Source: Streptosporangium pseudovulgare
GTDB lineage: Bacteria; Actinomycetota; Actinomycetes; Streptosporangiales; Streptosporangiaceae
Direction of reading: 5' to 3'
Assembly: GCF_014648055.1 (NCBI RefSeq)
Contig: NZ_BMQJ01000015.1
Span: forward strand, 1 to 64,000
Length of the DNA stretch: 64,000 nt
Part shown: positions 49,941-61,502 of the stretch, in pieces
Layout: every line of letters begins with the position of its first letter
Numbering within the stretch: position 1 is the stretch's first letter
Program-made: the position numbers and the translations under genes
The notes under the pieces: model-generated
What the model was told of the DNA's origin: nothing
Database searches by the model: none
The model's input: the letters and a program-made list of their open reading frames with translations, nothing else

Positions 49941-52073
49941 ATGGAGGCATCCGTCGAGCAGTTGGTGTACGTCCGCGAGGACGAGTACACCGTCGCCCGG
50001 ATGAGCGCTGACGACGGCCCGGGTTTCGTCGCCTCGGGCCGCGCCCTGGCCGGGGTGCAGCCCGGAGAGACGCTCCGGCTCGCCGGGCGGTGGGACGAGC
50101 ACCCCCGGCACGGCAGGCGCTTCGTGGTCGACGGCTGCGAGCGGATCGTGCCGTCCACCGTCCGGGCCATCCGCCTCTACCTCGGCTCGGGCCTGATCCG
50201 CGGCATCGGCCCGAGGCTGGCCCACGCCATCGTCGACCACTTCGGCGAGGAGACGCTGAAGATCATCGACGCCGAGCCGGAACGGCTCCGCGAGGTCATC
50301 AACATCGGCCCGACCCGGCAGGGCCAGATCACCGAGGCGTGGCGCGAGCAGAAGGCGATCGCCGCGCTCATGGTCGTCCTGCAGGGCTTCGGGATCAGCC
50401 CGCTGCTGGCCGCCAAGGTCTACCAGGCGTTCGGCTCCGACTCCGCCGCCATCCTGTCCGCCGACCCCTACCAGCTCATCGGCCAGGTCAGGGGAGTCGC
50501 GTTCGCCACCGCCGACAAGATCGCCCTGCAGTCGGGGGTGCCGGAGTGCAGCCCGCAGCGGGTCAGGGCGGCGATCCTCGACCGGCTGGAGGCGGCCGCG
50601 GCCGGCGGCGGGCACTGCTACCTGTCGCTGACCGCCCTGGTCACCCAGACGATGGAGCTGGTCGGCCAGGACGAGGAGGTCATCCGGCGGATGGTCGACG
50701 CCCTGGTGGCCGACCGCCGGGTGGTGGTCGAGGCGGCCCTCGACGGCACCGGCCGGACCGTCGCCTACCTCGCCTACCTCCACGACCGCGAGCTGCGGCT
50801 GACCACCCACCTGACACGGCTCTGGCAGGCGCCCTCGGAGCTCCCCCTGCGCGCCTTCCACGAGGACCCCGCGCTGCACGAGGACCAGCGGATCGCGGTG
50901 AACATGGCGCTGACCAGCACCGTGTCGATCATCACCGGCGGCCCCGGCTGCGGCAAGAGCCACACCGTCAGGACCATCGCCCGGGTGGTGCGCGCCGCGG
51001 GCGGCTCGGTGACCCTCACCGCGCCGACCGGCAAGGCCGCCAAGCGGTTGTCGGAGCTGGTCGGCGTGCCCGCGATGACCGTGCACCGGATGCTGGCCCA
51101 CCGGCCCGACGAGGAGGAGGGCACGCTGTTCCAGGAGACGCCCGCGCGGGCCGACCTGATCGTGGTCGACGAGGCGTCCATGCTGGACCTGCACCTGGCC
51201 ACCCGCCTGGCCGCGGCCATCCCCTCGGGCAGCCACCTGCTGCTGGTCGGCGACAGCGACCAGCTCCCCAGCATCGGCCCCGGCAGCGTGCTGGCCGACC
51301 TGCTGCGCGTCGAGGAGATCCCGCGGGTCCGGCTGACGCACGTCTTCCGCCAGGCCGAGGGCAGCGGGATCATCGAGGCCGCCCACCGGATCCGGGCCGG
51401 CGAGGTCCCGGCGGTCCCCGGCGGCGGGGGCTTCTGGTTCGAGGAGCTCGACGACCCCGAGCGGGTCGCCGAGCGGGTGGTCCACCTGGCGACGGTGGCG
51501 ATCCCCCGCAAACAGCAGGTGGACCCGGGCGAGGTGCAGGTGCTGTGCCCGATGCGCAGGGGTCCCACCGGCACCGTCGAGCTGGGCCGGATGATCCAGG
51601 AGCGGCTCAACCCCGCCCGCGACGACGCGGCCGAGCACTGGGCGGGCTCCACGGTCTTCCGCGTCGGCGACCGCGTCATGCCGATCCGCAACAACTACGA
51701 CAAGGGCGTCTTCAACGGCGAGACCGGCACGGTCACCGCGGTCGTCCCGGAGAGCCGGGTCGTCGAGATCCGCACCGACGACGGCCAGGTCGTCGAGTAC
51801 GGCTTCGACGAGCTCGACGAGCTGACCCACGCCTACGCCGTCAGCGTGCACCGCTCACAGGGCAGCGAGTACCCGTTCGTGGTGGCGCCGATCGTCGCCG
51901 AGGCCGGCGGCGTCATGCTGCGCCGCCGGCTGCTCTACACCCTGGTCACCCGGGCGAAGGCGTGGGTGGTCCTGGTCGGCCGGCGCGAGGCCCTGGAGAC
52001 GGCGGTCCACCGGCTCGGCGGGCGCCGCAACACCGGCCTCGCCCGCCGCCTCGCCCTGGCGCTCCAGGGCTGA
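49941..52073 (+). CDS. recD2: RecD2-like SF1B DNA helicase
   Basis: A 710-residue ATP-dependent helicase of the RecD/TraA family that is not part of RecBCD. The N-terminus has an OB-like region and helix-hairpin-helix segments (SGLIRGIGPRLAHAIVDHFG). Helicase motifs follow: Walker A TGGPGCGKSHT, motif Ia TAPTGKAAKRL, motif II VVDEASM, motif III VGDSDQLPS, and the C-terminal motif AVSVHRSQGSEYP with LLYTLVTRAK. The ATG at 49941 is apparently leaderless. RecD2 proteins act in DNA repair and genome stability. No recB or recC gene is near. Confidence 0.9.
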   Translation: MEASVEQLVYVREDEYTVARMSADDGPGFVASGRALAGVQPGETLRLAGRWDEHPRHGRRFVVDGCERIVPSTVRAIRLYLGSGLIRGIGPRLAHAIVDHFGEETLKIIDAEPERLREVINIGPTRQGQITEAWREQKAIAALMVVLQGFGISPLLAAKVYQAFGSDSAAILSADPYQLIGQVRGVAFATADKIALQSGVPECSPQRVRAAILDRLEAAAAGGGHCYLSLTALVTQTMELVGQDEEVIRRMVDALVADRRVVVEAALDGTGRTVAYLAYLHDRELRLTTHLTRLWQAPSELPLRAFHEDPALHEDQRIAVNMALTSTVSIITGGPGCGKSHTVRTIARVVRAAGGSVTLTAPTGKAAKRLSELVGVPAMTVHRMLAHRPDEEEGTLFQETPARADLIVVDEASMLDLHLATRLAAAIPSGSHLLLVGDSDQLPSIGPGSVLADLLRVEEIPRVRLTHVFRQAEGSGIIEAAHRIRAGEVPAVPGGGGFWFEELDDPERVAERVVHLATVAIPRKQQVDPGEVQVLCPMRRGPTGTVELGRMIQERLNPARDDAAEHWAGSTVFRVGDRVMPIRNNYDKGVFNGETGTVTAVVPESRVVEIRTDDGQVVEYGFDELDELTHAYAVSVHRSQGSEYPFVVAPIVAEAGGVMLRRRLLYTLVTRAKAWVVLVGRREALETAVHRLGGRRNTGLARRLALALQG

Positions 52074-52095
52074 ACGCCCCGGCGCGTCCCGCGCG

Positions 52096-52159
52096 GGTTC
52101 CGAGCCGCACAGGTTCCGGGCCGCACGGATTCCGGGCCGCGCGGGTTCCGGGCCGCGCG
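52096..52159 (+). repeat. 16-bp tandem repeat array, four units
   Basis: Four contiguous copies of GGTTCCGGGCCGCGCG with a few changes, plus a degenerate fifth (to about 52175), directly after the recD2 stop. It lies upstream of the metH riboswitch. Its meaning is unknown; it may be a slippage product or a protein-binding array. Confidence 0.75.
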
Positions 52160-52284
52160 GGGTTCGAAGCGGCCCGTGCCCGCCGTACGGCGTCGCCGGG
52201 TTTCCGGTACCGTGCTCACCTCGTCCCGAAGGCCGGAACGAGTTGGCCCGGACGGGGGCGGCCGGGTTAACCTTGATCCGGAAA

Positions 52285-52356
52285 GGCCGAGAGGCGCTGC
52301 AACGGGCCCAAGACCCGCCACGCTCGGTCCCCTACCTGTTCGACAAGGGCGCCTCC
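52285..52356 (+). ncRNA. S-adenosylhomocysteine (SAH) riboswitch
   Basis: The sequence matches the SAH riboswitch pattern: outer stem CCGAG (52287-52291) with CTCGG (52323-52327), the invariant GCGCTGCAACGGG segment, inner stem CGGG/CCCG (52303-52317) and the pseudoknot AGGCGC (52292-52297) with GCGCCT (52349-52354). In known cases SAH binding turns on genes for methyl-cycle recycling, as fits metH immediately downstream. Switching probably exposes the GGAGG at 52364. Confidence 0.85.
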
Positions 52357-52376
52357 GACAAACGGAGGTGAGCCGA

Positions 52377-56213
<3,837 letters not shown>

Positions 56214-56228
56214 CCTCCCGGTCCCCCT

Positions 56229-56270
56229 CCGCCGCCGTTTCCCGGGCGATCCTCCCCCGGGCGGCGGCGG
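56229..56270 (+). terminator. Terminator after metH
   Basis: CCGCCGCCG (56229-56237) pairs with CGGCGGCGG (56262-56270), with inner CCCGGG elements, 16 bases after the metH stop. It separates metH from the convergent tautomerase gene. Confidence 0.65.
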
Positions 56271-56293
56271 CGTCCGGGCCGGCCGCGGACCGG

Positions 56294-56500
56294 TCAGCTC
56301 CGGCCGAGCATCTCGGCGGTGAGGACGTCGCCGCCCAGGCCCCAGCCGCCGTCGGGGACCTCCTCCAGGAGGACCAGGGTGGTGGCCCTGGCCCGCTCCC
56401 CGTAGACGCCGGCGAAGGCGTCGGTGACGGCGTCGATGAGCTTCTTCTTGGATTCAGGGGTCAGGGTGCCGGCGGGCACCTTGAGGTTGGCGAAGGGCAT
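56294..56500 (-). CDS. 4-oxalocrotonate tautomerase family protein
   Basis: A 68-residue protein with the catalytic N-terminal proline after Met (MPFANLKVPAGTLTPESKKK), the hallmark of the tautomerase superfamily, and the usual small beta-alpha-beta core. Such enzymes tautomerise enol/keto acids or act on related substrates as oligomers. GAAAGGAAG lies upstream of the ATG. It is 60 bp downstream of an SDR gene on the same strand and probably shares its TetR-controlled transcript. Confidence 0.85.
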   Translation of the reverse strand: MPFANLKVPAGTLTPESKKKLIDAVTDAFAGVYGERARATTLVLLEEVPDGGWGLGGDVLTAEMLGRS

Positions 56501-56559
56501 GTCGTCTTCCTTTCGTGTCGTGGATCCGGAGTGGGGCGGCGGACGCCGGGAGGCGCTCG

Positions 56560-57294
56560 TCAGACGATTCCGCCGTTCGCGCGGACGACCTGCCCGTTGA
56601 CCCAGTGCCCCGCCCGGCTCGCCAGGAAGGCGACGACCTCGGCGATGTCCTCGGGGGTGCCGAGCCGCTCCAGAGGGGGCTGCTTGGCGAGCCGTTCGAT
56701 CGTGGCCTCGTCCTTGCCGTCGAGGAACAGGTCGGTGGCGGTCGGGCCGGGCGCGACCGCGTTGACCGTGATGTCCCGCCCGCGCAGCTCGCGGGCGAGC
56801 ACGAGCGTCATCGCCTCGACGGCGCCCTTGCTGGCGACGTACGCCCCGTAGTTCGGCAACTGCAGCCCGACCACGGAGGTGGAGAAGGTGACGATCGCAC
56901 CCCCGTCGCGCACGCGACGCGCGGCCTCTCGCGCCATGACGAACGTGCCGCGGATGTTGGTGCGGTGCAGGGCGTCCAGGTCGTCGAGATCGAGGTCGGC
57001 GATCGGGGACAGCGACAGCCGCCCCGCCGCGTTGACGACCACGTCGACCCCGCCGAAGGCCTCCTGCGCCGCGTCGAACATCGCCGCGACCGCGGCCTCG
57101 TCCGCCACGTCCGCCCGTGCCGGGATCGCCCGGCCGCCGGCCGCCGTGATCTCCTGTACGGCCTCCGCCGCGGCCGAGGCCGACCCCTGGTATCCCACCA
57201 CGACCGCGTGACCCTGCGCCGCGAGCGTCCTCGCGACCGCCCGGCCTATGCCACGGGAGCCGCCGCTGACGACGGCCACACGCTGATCACTCAT
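56560..57294 (-). CDS. Short-chain dehydrogenase/reductase (SDR)
   Basis: A 244-residue NAD(P)-dependent oxidoreductase. The cofactor motif SGGSRGIGRAVA, the NAAG of VVVNAAGRLSL and the active-site Tyr-x3-Lys in YGAYVASKGAVEAM are all present, with PGPTATDLF after it. It is divergent from a TetR gene with several GTATC half-sites between them and is co-directional with the tautomerase. Together these look like a small inducible detoxification or catabolic unit. The substrate is unknown. Confidence 0.9.
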   Translation of the reverse strand: MSDQRVAVVSGGSRGIGRAVARTLAAQGHAVVVGYQGSASAAAEAVQEITAAGGRAIPARADVADEAAVAAMFDAAQEAFGGVDVVVNAAGRLSLSPIADLDLDDLDALHRTNIRGTFVMAREAARRVRDGGAIVTFSTSVVGLQLPNYGAYVASKGAVEAMTLVLARELRGRDITVNAVAPGPTATDLFLDGKDEATIERLAKQPPLERLGTPEDIAEVVAFLASRAGHWVNGQVVRANGGIV

Positions 57295-57308
57295 GACAAC
57301 CCCCTGCT

Positions 57309-57402
57309 CGTATCAACGATACGCATCGGACATATCGGTGCTATGCCATGAAGATAACACAATTTCGTATCACCGATAGCATCGGGCGGTATCATCGTTT
57401 AC
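57309..57402. promoter_or_regulatory. TetR-type operators with GTATC half-sites
   Basis: CGTATC-N3-GATACG (57309-57323) is a perfect 6-bp inverted repeat. A second site CGTATC-N3-GATAG lies at 57366-57379, and a GTATC half-site with a poor partner is at 57389-57402. TATCAT (57390-57395) is a good -10, giving a leaderless TetR mRNA. Repression of both divergent genes is expected. Confidence 0.7.
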
Positions 57403-58107
57403 ATGACGGGAACGGACTCGCTTCGCGCGGCGATGATCGAGGCTGCGGAGCATCAGCTGGCGGCCTCCTCGGACCACGAGATCGCCACACGCGCGGTCTG
57501 CGAGGCGGTCGGTGTGAGCCAGCCCGTGCTCTACCGGTTGTTCGGCGACAAGCGCGGGCTCCTCGACGCCGTCGCCGACCACGGGTACGAGCGGTACGCC
57601 GCGCTCAAGGCCGCCCAGGAACGGACGGACGACCCGGTGGCCGACCTGCTCGCCGGCTGGGACGGCCACATGGCGTTCGCGAAGGAGAACCCGGCGCTGT
57701 ACCAGCTGATGTTCACTCCCCGGCCGTGGTCCCGCTCGACGGCTCGCGATCGCGTGTTCGACCTGCTGGTGGCCGCGCTCGTACGGTGCGCGGCGGCGGG
57801 CGCGCTGAGGGTCGAGCCGCGGACAGCCGCCCGGCTGATCCTGTCGGCGAACGTCGGAATCGCCCTCGACCACATCGCCGAACCGGCCCTGTTCGACGAC
57901 CCCGGGCCGTCCCACCGCATGCGAGACGTCGTGTTCTCGTACGTGCTCACCGAGACGGGCGTCCGGAACGACGCCGACCCGCTGCGCACCGCCGCGCTGA
58001 GCCTCCACGCGCAGCTTCTTCTCACCGGCGCCGAGGCCCTCGAACCGGCCGAGACGGCCCTCCTGCTGCGATGGCTCGAACGCGTCGCCCACTCCGGCCG
58101 GGCATGA
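57403..58107 (+). CDS. TetR family transcriptional regulator
   Basis: A 234-residue repressor with an N-terminal HTH (AAMIEAAEHQLAASSDHEIA, then VCEAVGVSQPVLYRLFGDKR) and a variable C-terminal ligand domain. It has no ribosome site before the ATG, suggesting a leaderless transcript from the TATCAT -10. It is divergent from an SDR gene and flanked by GTATC operators that it likely recognises. It belongs to a different operator type (GTATC) from the other TetR in this window (GGTAG). Confidence 0.9.
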   Translation: MTGTDSLRAAMIEAAEHQLAASSDHEIATRAVCEAVGVSQPVLYRLFGDKRGLLDAVADHGYERYAALKAAQERTDDPVADLLAGWDGHMAFAKENPALYQLMFTPRPWSRSTARDRVFDLLVAALVRCAAAGALRVEPRTAARLILSANVGIALDHIAEPALFDDPGPSHRMRDVVFSYVLTETGVRNDADPLRTAALSLHAQLLLTGAEALEPAETALLLRWLERVAHSGRA

Positions 58108-58267
58108 CGGCCACGCGGGCACGCGCGTCGGCCACGCCCGCGCCTCCACCGTCCGCCGCGCCGCCGTCCTCCTCCGGAAACCCGGGGATGACGACGGGAA
58201 CCGTGCTCCCCGGTTGATCGTTCCAGCGGGTGGTTCACCATTCAGGACGTCACAGGGAGAGGAATCC

Positions 58268-59332
58268 GTGATCTTCAAACGCATGTTGGGGGCCCTGGGG
58301 GTCGGGGGTCCGTCGGTGGACACGATCCTGGCCACTCCGCGCGTACGGCCGGGCGGGCCGCTGCGCGGCGAGGTGCGGATCAAGGGCGGTGACTTCGACA
58401 CCGACATCCAGTACGTCGCCCTGGGACTGGTCACCCGGGTGGAGTCGGAGTACGGCGAGGGCGAGCACGTCGGCCTGATGGAGTTCCTGCGCGCCGAGGT
58501 CTCCGGGTCGTTCCGGCTGCGCGCCGGCGAGGACCGCGTCATCCCCTTCGAGCTTCCCGTCCCGTGGGAGGCGCCGGTCACCGAGATCCACGGTCAGCGC
58601 CTGCACGGCATGGCGATGGGCGTGCGCACCGAGGTGGCGGTCGCCGGCGCGGTGGACAAGGGCGACATGGACCCGGTCGAGATCGAGCCGCTGCCCTCCC
58701 AGGAGGCGGTCCTGCGCGCCTTCGCCCAGCTCGGCTTCCAGTTCAAGAGCGCCGACCTGGAGCAGGGCCACATCTACGGCGCCGACCAGCGGCTACCGTT
58801 CTACCAGGAGATCGAGTTCTACCCGCCGCCCGCCTACTCGGGCCTGGTCAACGAGGTGGAGCTCACCTTCGTCTCCGGCCCCGGCGGCATGGACGTCGTC
58901 CTGGAGGCCGACCGGCGCGGCGGCTTCCACGGCTCGGGTGACGACTCCTACGGCCGCTGGCGCGTCGGCCACGACGAGGCCCTGCACCGCGACTGGGCCG
59001 CCGAGATCAACGGCTGGCTGGCCGCCCTGTCCCAGCACGGTCACGGTGGTGCCCACGGACACGGCGGGCACCACGACCCGTACGCCCACGGCGGCGCCCA
59101 CGGACACGCCGGGCACGGGTACGGCGGGCACCACGACCCGTACGCCCACGGCGGGCACCACGACCACCACGGTCACCGCAGCGGGCCCGGCTTCGGGGCC
59201 GTCGCCGCCGCGGGCGCGGCCGGGCTGGTCGGCGGCTTCGTGGCGGCCGAGATCGTCGACGAGATCGGCGACGCCTTCGAGGGGGACGACGACGACAGCG
59301 ACTTCGGCGGCGGCGACTGGGGCGACGACTGA
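58268..59332 (+). CDS. Spo0M-like protein with His-rich C-terminal repeats
   Basis: A 354-residue protein. The arrestin-like Spo0M domain fills residues 1-240, with FKRMLGALGVGGPSVDTIL at the start and RVGHDEALHRDWAAEINGW near its end. The tail (about 255-325) is very rich in His, Gly, Asp and Tyr (GGHHDPYAHGG repeated), then a hydrophobic segment (about 303-325) and an acidic end. Spo0M proteins affect sporulation or cell-division timing in bacilli; in actinomycetes the role is open. The GTG start follows GGGAGAGGA. The His-rich tail could bind metal ions. Confidence 0.85.
   Translation: MIFKRMLGALGVGGPSVDTILATPRVRPGGPLRGEVRIKGGDFDTDIQYVALGLVTRVESEYGEGEHVGLMEFLRAEVSGSFRLRAGEDRVIPFELPVPWEAPVTEIHGQRLHGMAMGVRTEVAVAGAVDKGDMDPVEIEPLPSQEAVLRAFAQLGFQFKSADLEQGHIYGADQRLPFYQEIEFYPPPAYSGLVNEVELTFVSGPGGMDVVLEADRRGGFHGSGDDSYGRWRVGHDEALHRDWAAEINGWLAALSQHGHGGAHGHGGHHDPYAHGGAHGHAGHGYGGHHDPYAHGGHHDHHGHRSGPGFGAVAAAGAAGLVGGFVAAEIVDEIGDAFEGDDDDSDFGGGDWGDD
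59048..59165 (+). repeat. Internal repeats coding the His/Gly-rich tail of Spo0M-like protein
   Basis: A roughly 33-base segment containing GGGCACCACGACCCGTACGC is present twice, with smaller copies around it, giving HHDPYAHGG-type units. The repeats stay in frame. Confidence 0.7.
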
Positions 59333-59337
59333 CCCGA

Positions 59338-59367
59338 GCCCCGGCCCCGGACGCCCGGGGCCGGGGC
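59338..59367. terminator. Hairpin terminator between convergent Spo0M and nucleotidyltransferase genes
   Basis: A perfect 13-bp stem GCCCCGGCCCCGG with its complement and a 4-base loop (59351-59354) starts six bases after the Spo0M stop codon. Confidence 0.75.
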
Positions 59368-59393
59368 CGGTCCGGCGCCGTCGGTCCGCCCGC

Positions 59394-60011
59394 TCATCCG
59401 TTCCGTGCGCTTCGGCCGTCCAGCCGGTCACGCCAGGGGTGGGCGCCGTGCTCGACCGCCAGCGCCTCGCCCAGCCAGCGCCGCTGCGCGCCGGTCAGCG
59501 CGGGCAGCGCCTCGGCGAAGTCCGTCTCGTCCTTGGCCCGCCGCCCCCTGGCCTTGTAGAGCAGCTGAACCTCCAGAGCCAGCCGGCGGAAACCGTCGCC
59601 GGCGACGGTGAGAGAGTCCAGCGGGCGACGGATGCGCGCGTCGCGGCGGTAGACCCATTCGTCTCCGTCGGACTCGTCCAGCATCAGCTGGAAGCGCCAC
59701 GGCCCCCCGGCGTGTTCGCGCACCCACACGTCGTGCGCCCTGGCCGGCAGGGTCTCCCCCACCGGCCAGGGACGCAGGGTGCCCGGCGGGTCGGCGACGT
59801 GACAGTCCCAGCCGGCCAGCATGCGGCGCGTCGCGTGCTGGTCACGGCGCAGCAGGCCGATGTCGACGTCGGCGTGCTGCCGCCAGGACCGGCCGACGGC
59901 CAGCTCCACGGCGTACCCTCCACCGACCCACCAGGGCGCGGCCAGCTCCCGGAACAGCCGGACGACCTCCATCAGGGGCGCCGGCTCCCATGAGTCCTCG
60001 ACGTGTGCCAT
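59394..60011 (-). CDS. Nucleotidyltransferase-fold protein (aminoglycoside/lincosamide adenylyltransferase-like)
   Basis: A 205-residue protein with the polymerase-beta-like motif GGGYAVELAVGRSWRQHADV and the metal Asp pair Asp48/Asp50 in HADVDIGLLR. The pattern is closest to the small ANT(2'')/LinB-type nucleotidyltransferase group, whose members modify antibiotics but also include many of unknown substrate. The start at 60011 is preceded by GGAAGGA. It stands alone between convergent neighbours. Resistance is possible but not shown by context. Confidence 0.8.
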   Translation of the reverse strand: MAHVEDSWEPAPLMEVVRLFRELAAPWWVGGGYAVELAVGRSWRQHADVDIGLLRRDQHATRRMLAGWDCHVADPPGTLRPWPVGETLPARAHDVWVREHAGGPWRFQLMLDESDGDEWVYRRDARIRRPLDSLTVAGDGFRRLALEVQLLYKARGRRAKDETDFAEALPALTGAQRRWLGEALAVEHGAHPWRDRLDGRSARNG

Positions 60012-60450
60012 CCGGCCATCCTTCCCGATCATCCCGGAGCGGTGAAGGCGGTCACGGGGCCACCGGCCGCGGGGGTCATGCGGACGGCGAGGTGACCCCG
60101 CGCCATCTGCGGGTGTCCCGATGCCAGCCATGACATGGAACATGGCACCCCCATGACTACAGCGGGCCGCCACCTGCCGATCGGCTGGCCGGCGAGGCGT
60201 CGAGAATCGATTCTTCTACAGAACCAGCCGGGGAAGCGGAACCGGGGCCGGGACCGGTGGAAGCGGTCCCGGCCCCGGATGACGGCCGGGGCCGGGGCTC
60301 GGATCCACCGAGACGGCCCGGCCCCGGCCCGGGATGACGGCCACGGGACGCGGCCCGCCCCAGTCCGGCGGGCGGCGTCCCGGCCGTCCGGTGACGGCGC
60401 CACCGGAGACCTTCGAGGGGGAGACCTCCCCTCCGGAGCGCCGTACCGGG
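60012..60450. other. Intergenic stretch with hairpins and a 12-bp palindrome
   Basis: No gene is convincing in these 439 bases. They contain a perfect palindrome AGAATCGATTCT (60203-60214) in a locally AT-rich spot, a 15-bp hairpin (60242-60278) and two GGATGACGGCC copies (near 60277 and 60333) in very GC-rich surroundings. The promoter of the nucleotidyltransferase gene should lie here; I could not fix it. Confidence 0.5.
60242..60278 (-). terminator. Probable terminator of the organosulfur-type operon
   Basis: A perfect 15-bp stem (60242-60256 with 60264-60278) and 7-base loop lies about 170 bases beyond the flavin reductase stop on the minus strand. The distance is long, so the assignment is tentative. 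Confidence 0.5.
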
Positions 60451-60957
60451 TCAGGGGTGGGCGACGAACCGCCCGAACCGGCCCCGGTGGTACAGCAGCG
60501 GCAGGCCCCGGTCACCCACGCTCACCTCGGCGATCAGGCCGACGACGAGGATGTGGTCGCCCACGTCGACCGTCTGGTGGGGCAGGCAGACCAGGTGGGC
60601 GGAGACATCCTGCAGCAGCGGCGCCCCGAGCGGCCCGGGACGCCATCGGGTGGGTTCGGCGAAGCGGTCGACGCCCTTGCTGGCGAACCGGGCCGCCAGG
60701 CCCGCCTGGTCACTGGTGAGGATGTTGACCGCGAAGTGGTCCGCGGCCCGCAGCCGGGGCCAGGTGGTCGAGTCCCGGTCCACGCAGAAGGAGACCAGCG
60801 GCGGCTCCAGGCTGACCGAGGAGAACGAGGTCGCGGTCAGCCCGGCCGGGACGCCCCCGCTCTGCGCGGTGATCACGACGACGCCCGCGGCGTGTACGGC
60901 GAGGGCCCGCCGGAACGTGTCGTGGTCCACGGACCTGTTCCACAGGGTCTCCGTCAT
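60451..60957 (-). CDS. Flavin reductase family protein
   Basis: A 168-residue FMN-binding split-barrel protein. The pieces HAAGVVVITAQSGGVPAGLT, FSSVSLEPPLVSFCVD and the ADHFAVNILTSDQ motif are typical of reductases that deliver reduced flavin to two-component monooxygenases. The ATG overlaps the stop of the FMN reductase gene by 4 bases (ATGA). It is the last gene of the operon and probably supplies FMNH2 to the LLM monooxygenase. Having two flavin reductases in one operon is slightly unusual. Confidence 0.9.
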   Translation of the reverse strand: MTETLWNRSVDHDTFRRALAVHAAGVVVITAQSGGVPAGLTATSFSSVSLEPPLVSFCVDRDSTTWPRLRAADHFAVNILTSDQAGLAARFASKGVDRFAEPTRWRPGPLGAPLLQDVSAHLVCLPHQTVDVGDHILVVGLIAEVSVGDRGLPLLYHRGRFGRFVAHP

Positions 60958-61502
60958 GTCCCCGCTCCCTCCCTGAGCCGGATCCCCGTCCTCTCCCCGA
61001 GCGCCGCCGCCACCTGGGGGGCGACCCGGCCGGTCCAGCGCGCGAGGACCTCCCCGAGGTCCGGCAGCTCCCGCTCCAGGAGCGCCAGCCCCGGGGTGGG
61101 GACGTGCGCGCCGAGTTCGACCAGGAGGGGCCGCAGGTGCACCTCGACGGCGAGGGCGTGCCGGGGGTCACCCATGACCAGCACCGGCAGCGCCGCGACC
61201 CCGGTCAGCGCGGCCGGGGGCAGCCGGTCGAGGAACGCCTTGAGCAGGCCGGTGTAGGTCCCCTTGTAGGTGGGGCTGGCCACCACGAGCACGTCCGCGC
61301 CCGTGACGAGCTCCAGCGCCACCTCCACGCCCGCGGACGGGCCGGGCGCGAGCAGCTGCGGCCCGAGCGCCGACAGGTCCACGACCTCGTGGGAGCCGTC
61401 GTGCCCGATCCGCTCCCCGATCGCCTCGGCGGCCGCGACCGCCGCGATCCGCGTCCTGGACCCTCCGCGGGGGTTGCCGACCAGCGTCACGACGGAGGTC
61501 AC
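60954..61502 (-). CDS. NADPH-dependent FMN reductase (SsuE-like)
   Basis: A 182-residue flavodoxin-like reductase: the FMN phosphate loop is near VGNPRGGSRT, and the ASPTYKGTYTGLLKAFLDRL segment matches SsuE/MsuE-type enzymes. It makes FMNH2 from NAD(P)H. The GTG start overlaps the LLM monooxygenase stop (GTGA) and its end overlaps the next reductase. Together with the LLM protein it forms the usual two-component system for sulphonate or related compounds. Confidence 0.9.
   Translation of the reverse strand: MTSVVTLVGNPRGGSRTRIAAVAAAEAIGERIGHDGSHEVVDLSALGPQLLAPGPSAGVEVALELVTGADVLVVASPTYKGTYTGLLKAFLDRLPPAALTGVAALPVLVMGDPRHALAVEVHLRPLLVELGAHVPTPGLALLERELPDLGEVLARWTGRVAPQVAAALGERTGIRLREGAGT

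Larger units (their letters stand above)
52074..52376 (+). other. Leader region between recD2 and metH
   Basis: This 303-bp stretch has no gene. It contains a 16-bp tandem repeat array (52096-52159) and the SAH riboswitch (52285-52356), ending in the metH ribosome site GGAGG. The promoter was not located with confidence. Confidence 0.6.

Noticed and set aside
52180..52376. Cobalamin (B12) riboswitch in front of metH.
   Set aside because: No B12-box-like conserved segment was seen, and the visible stems and pseudoknot match the shorter SAH riboswitch instead.
60242..60350. CRISPR-like or regular repeat array of GGCCCCGG units.
   Set aside because: Units are irregular, very short and form simple GC hairpins; there are no spacers.
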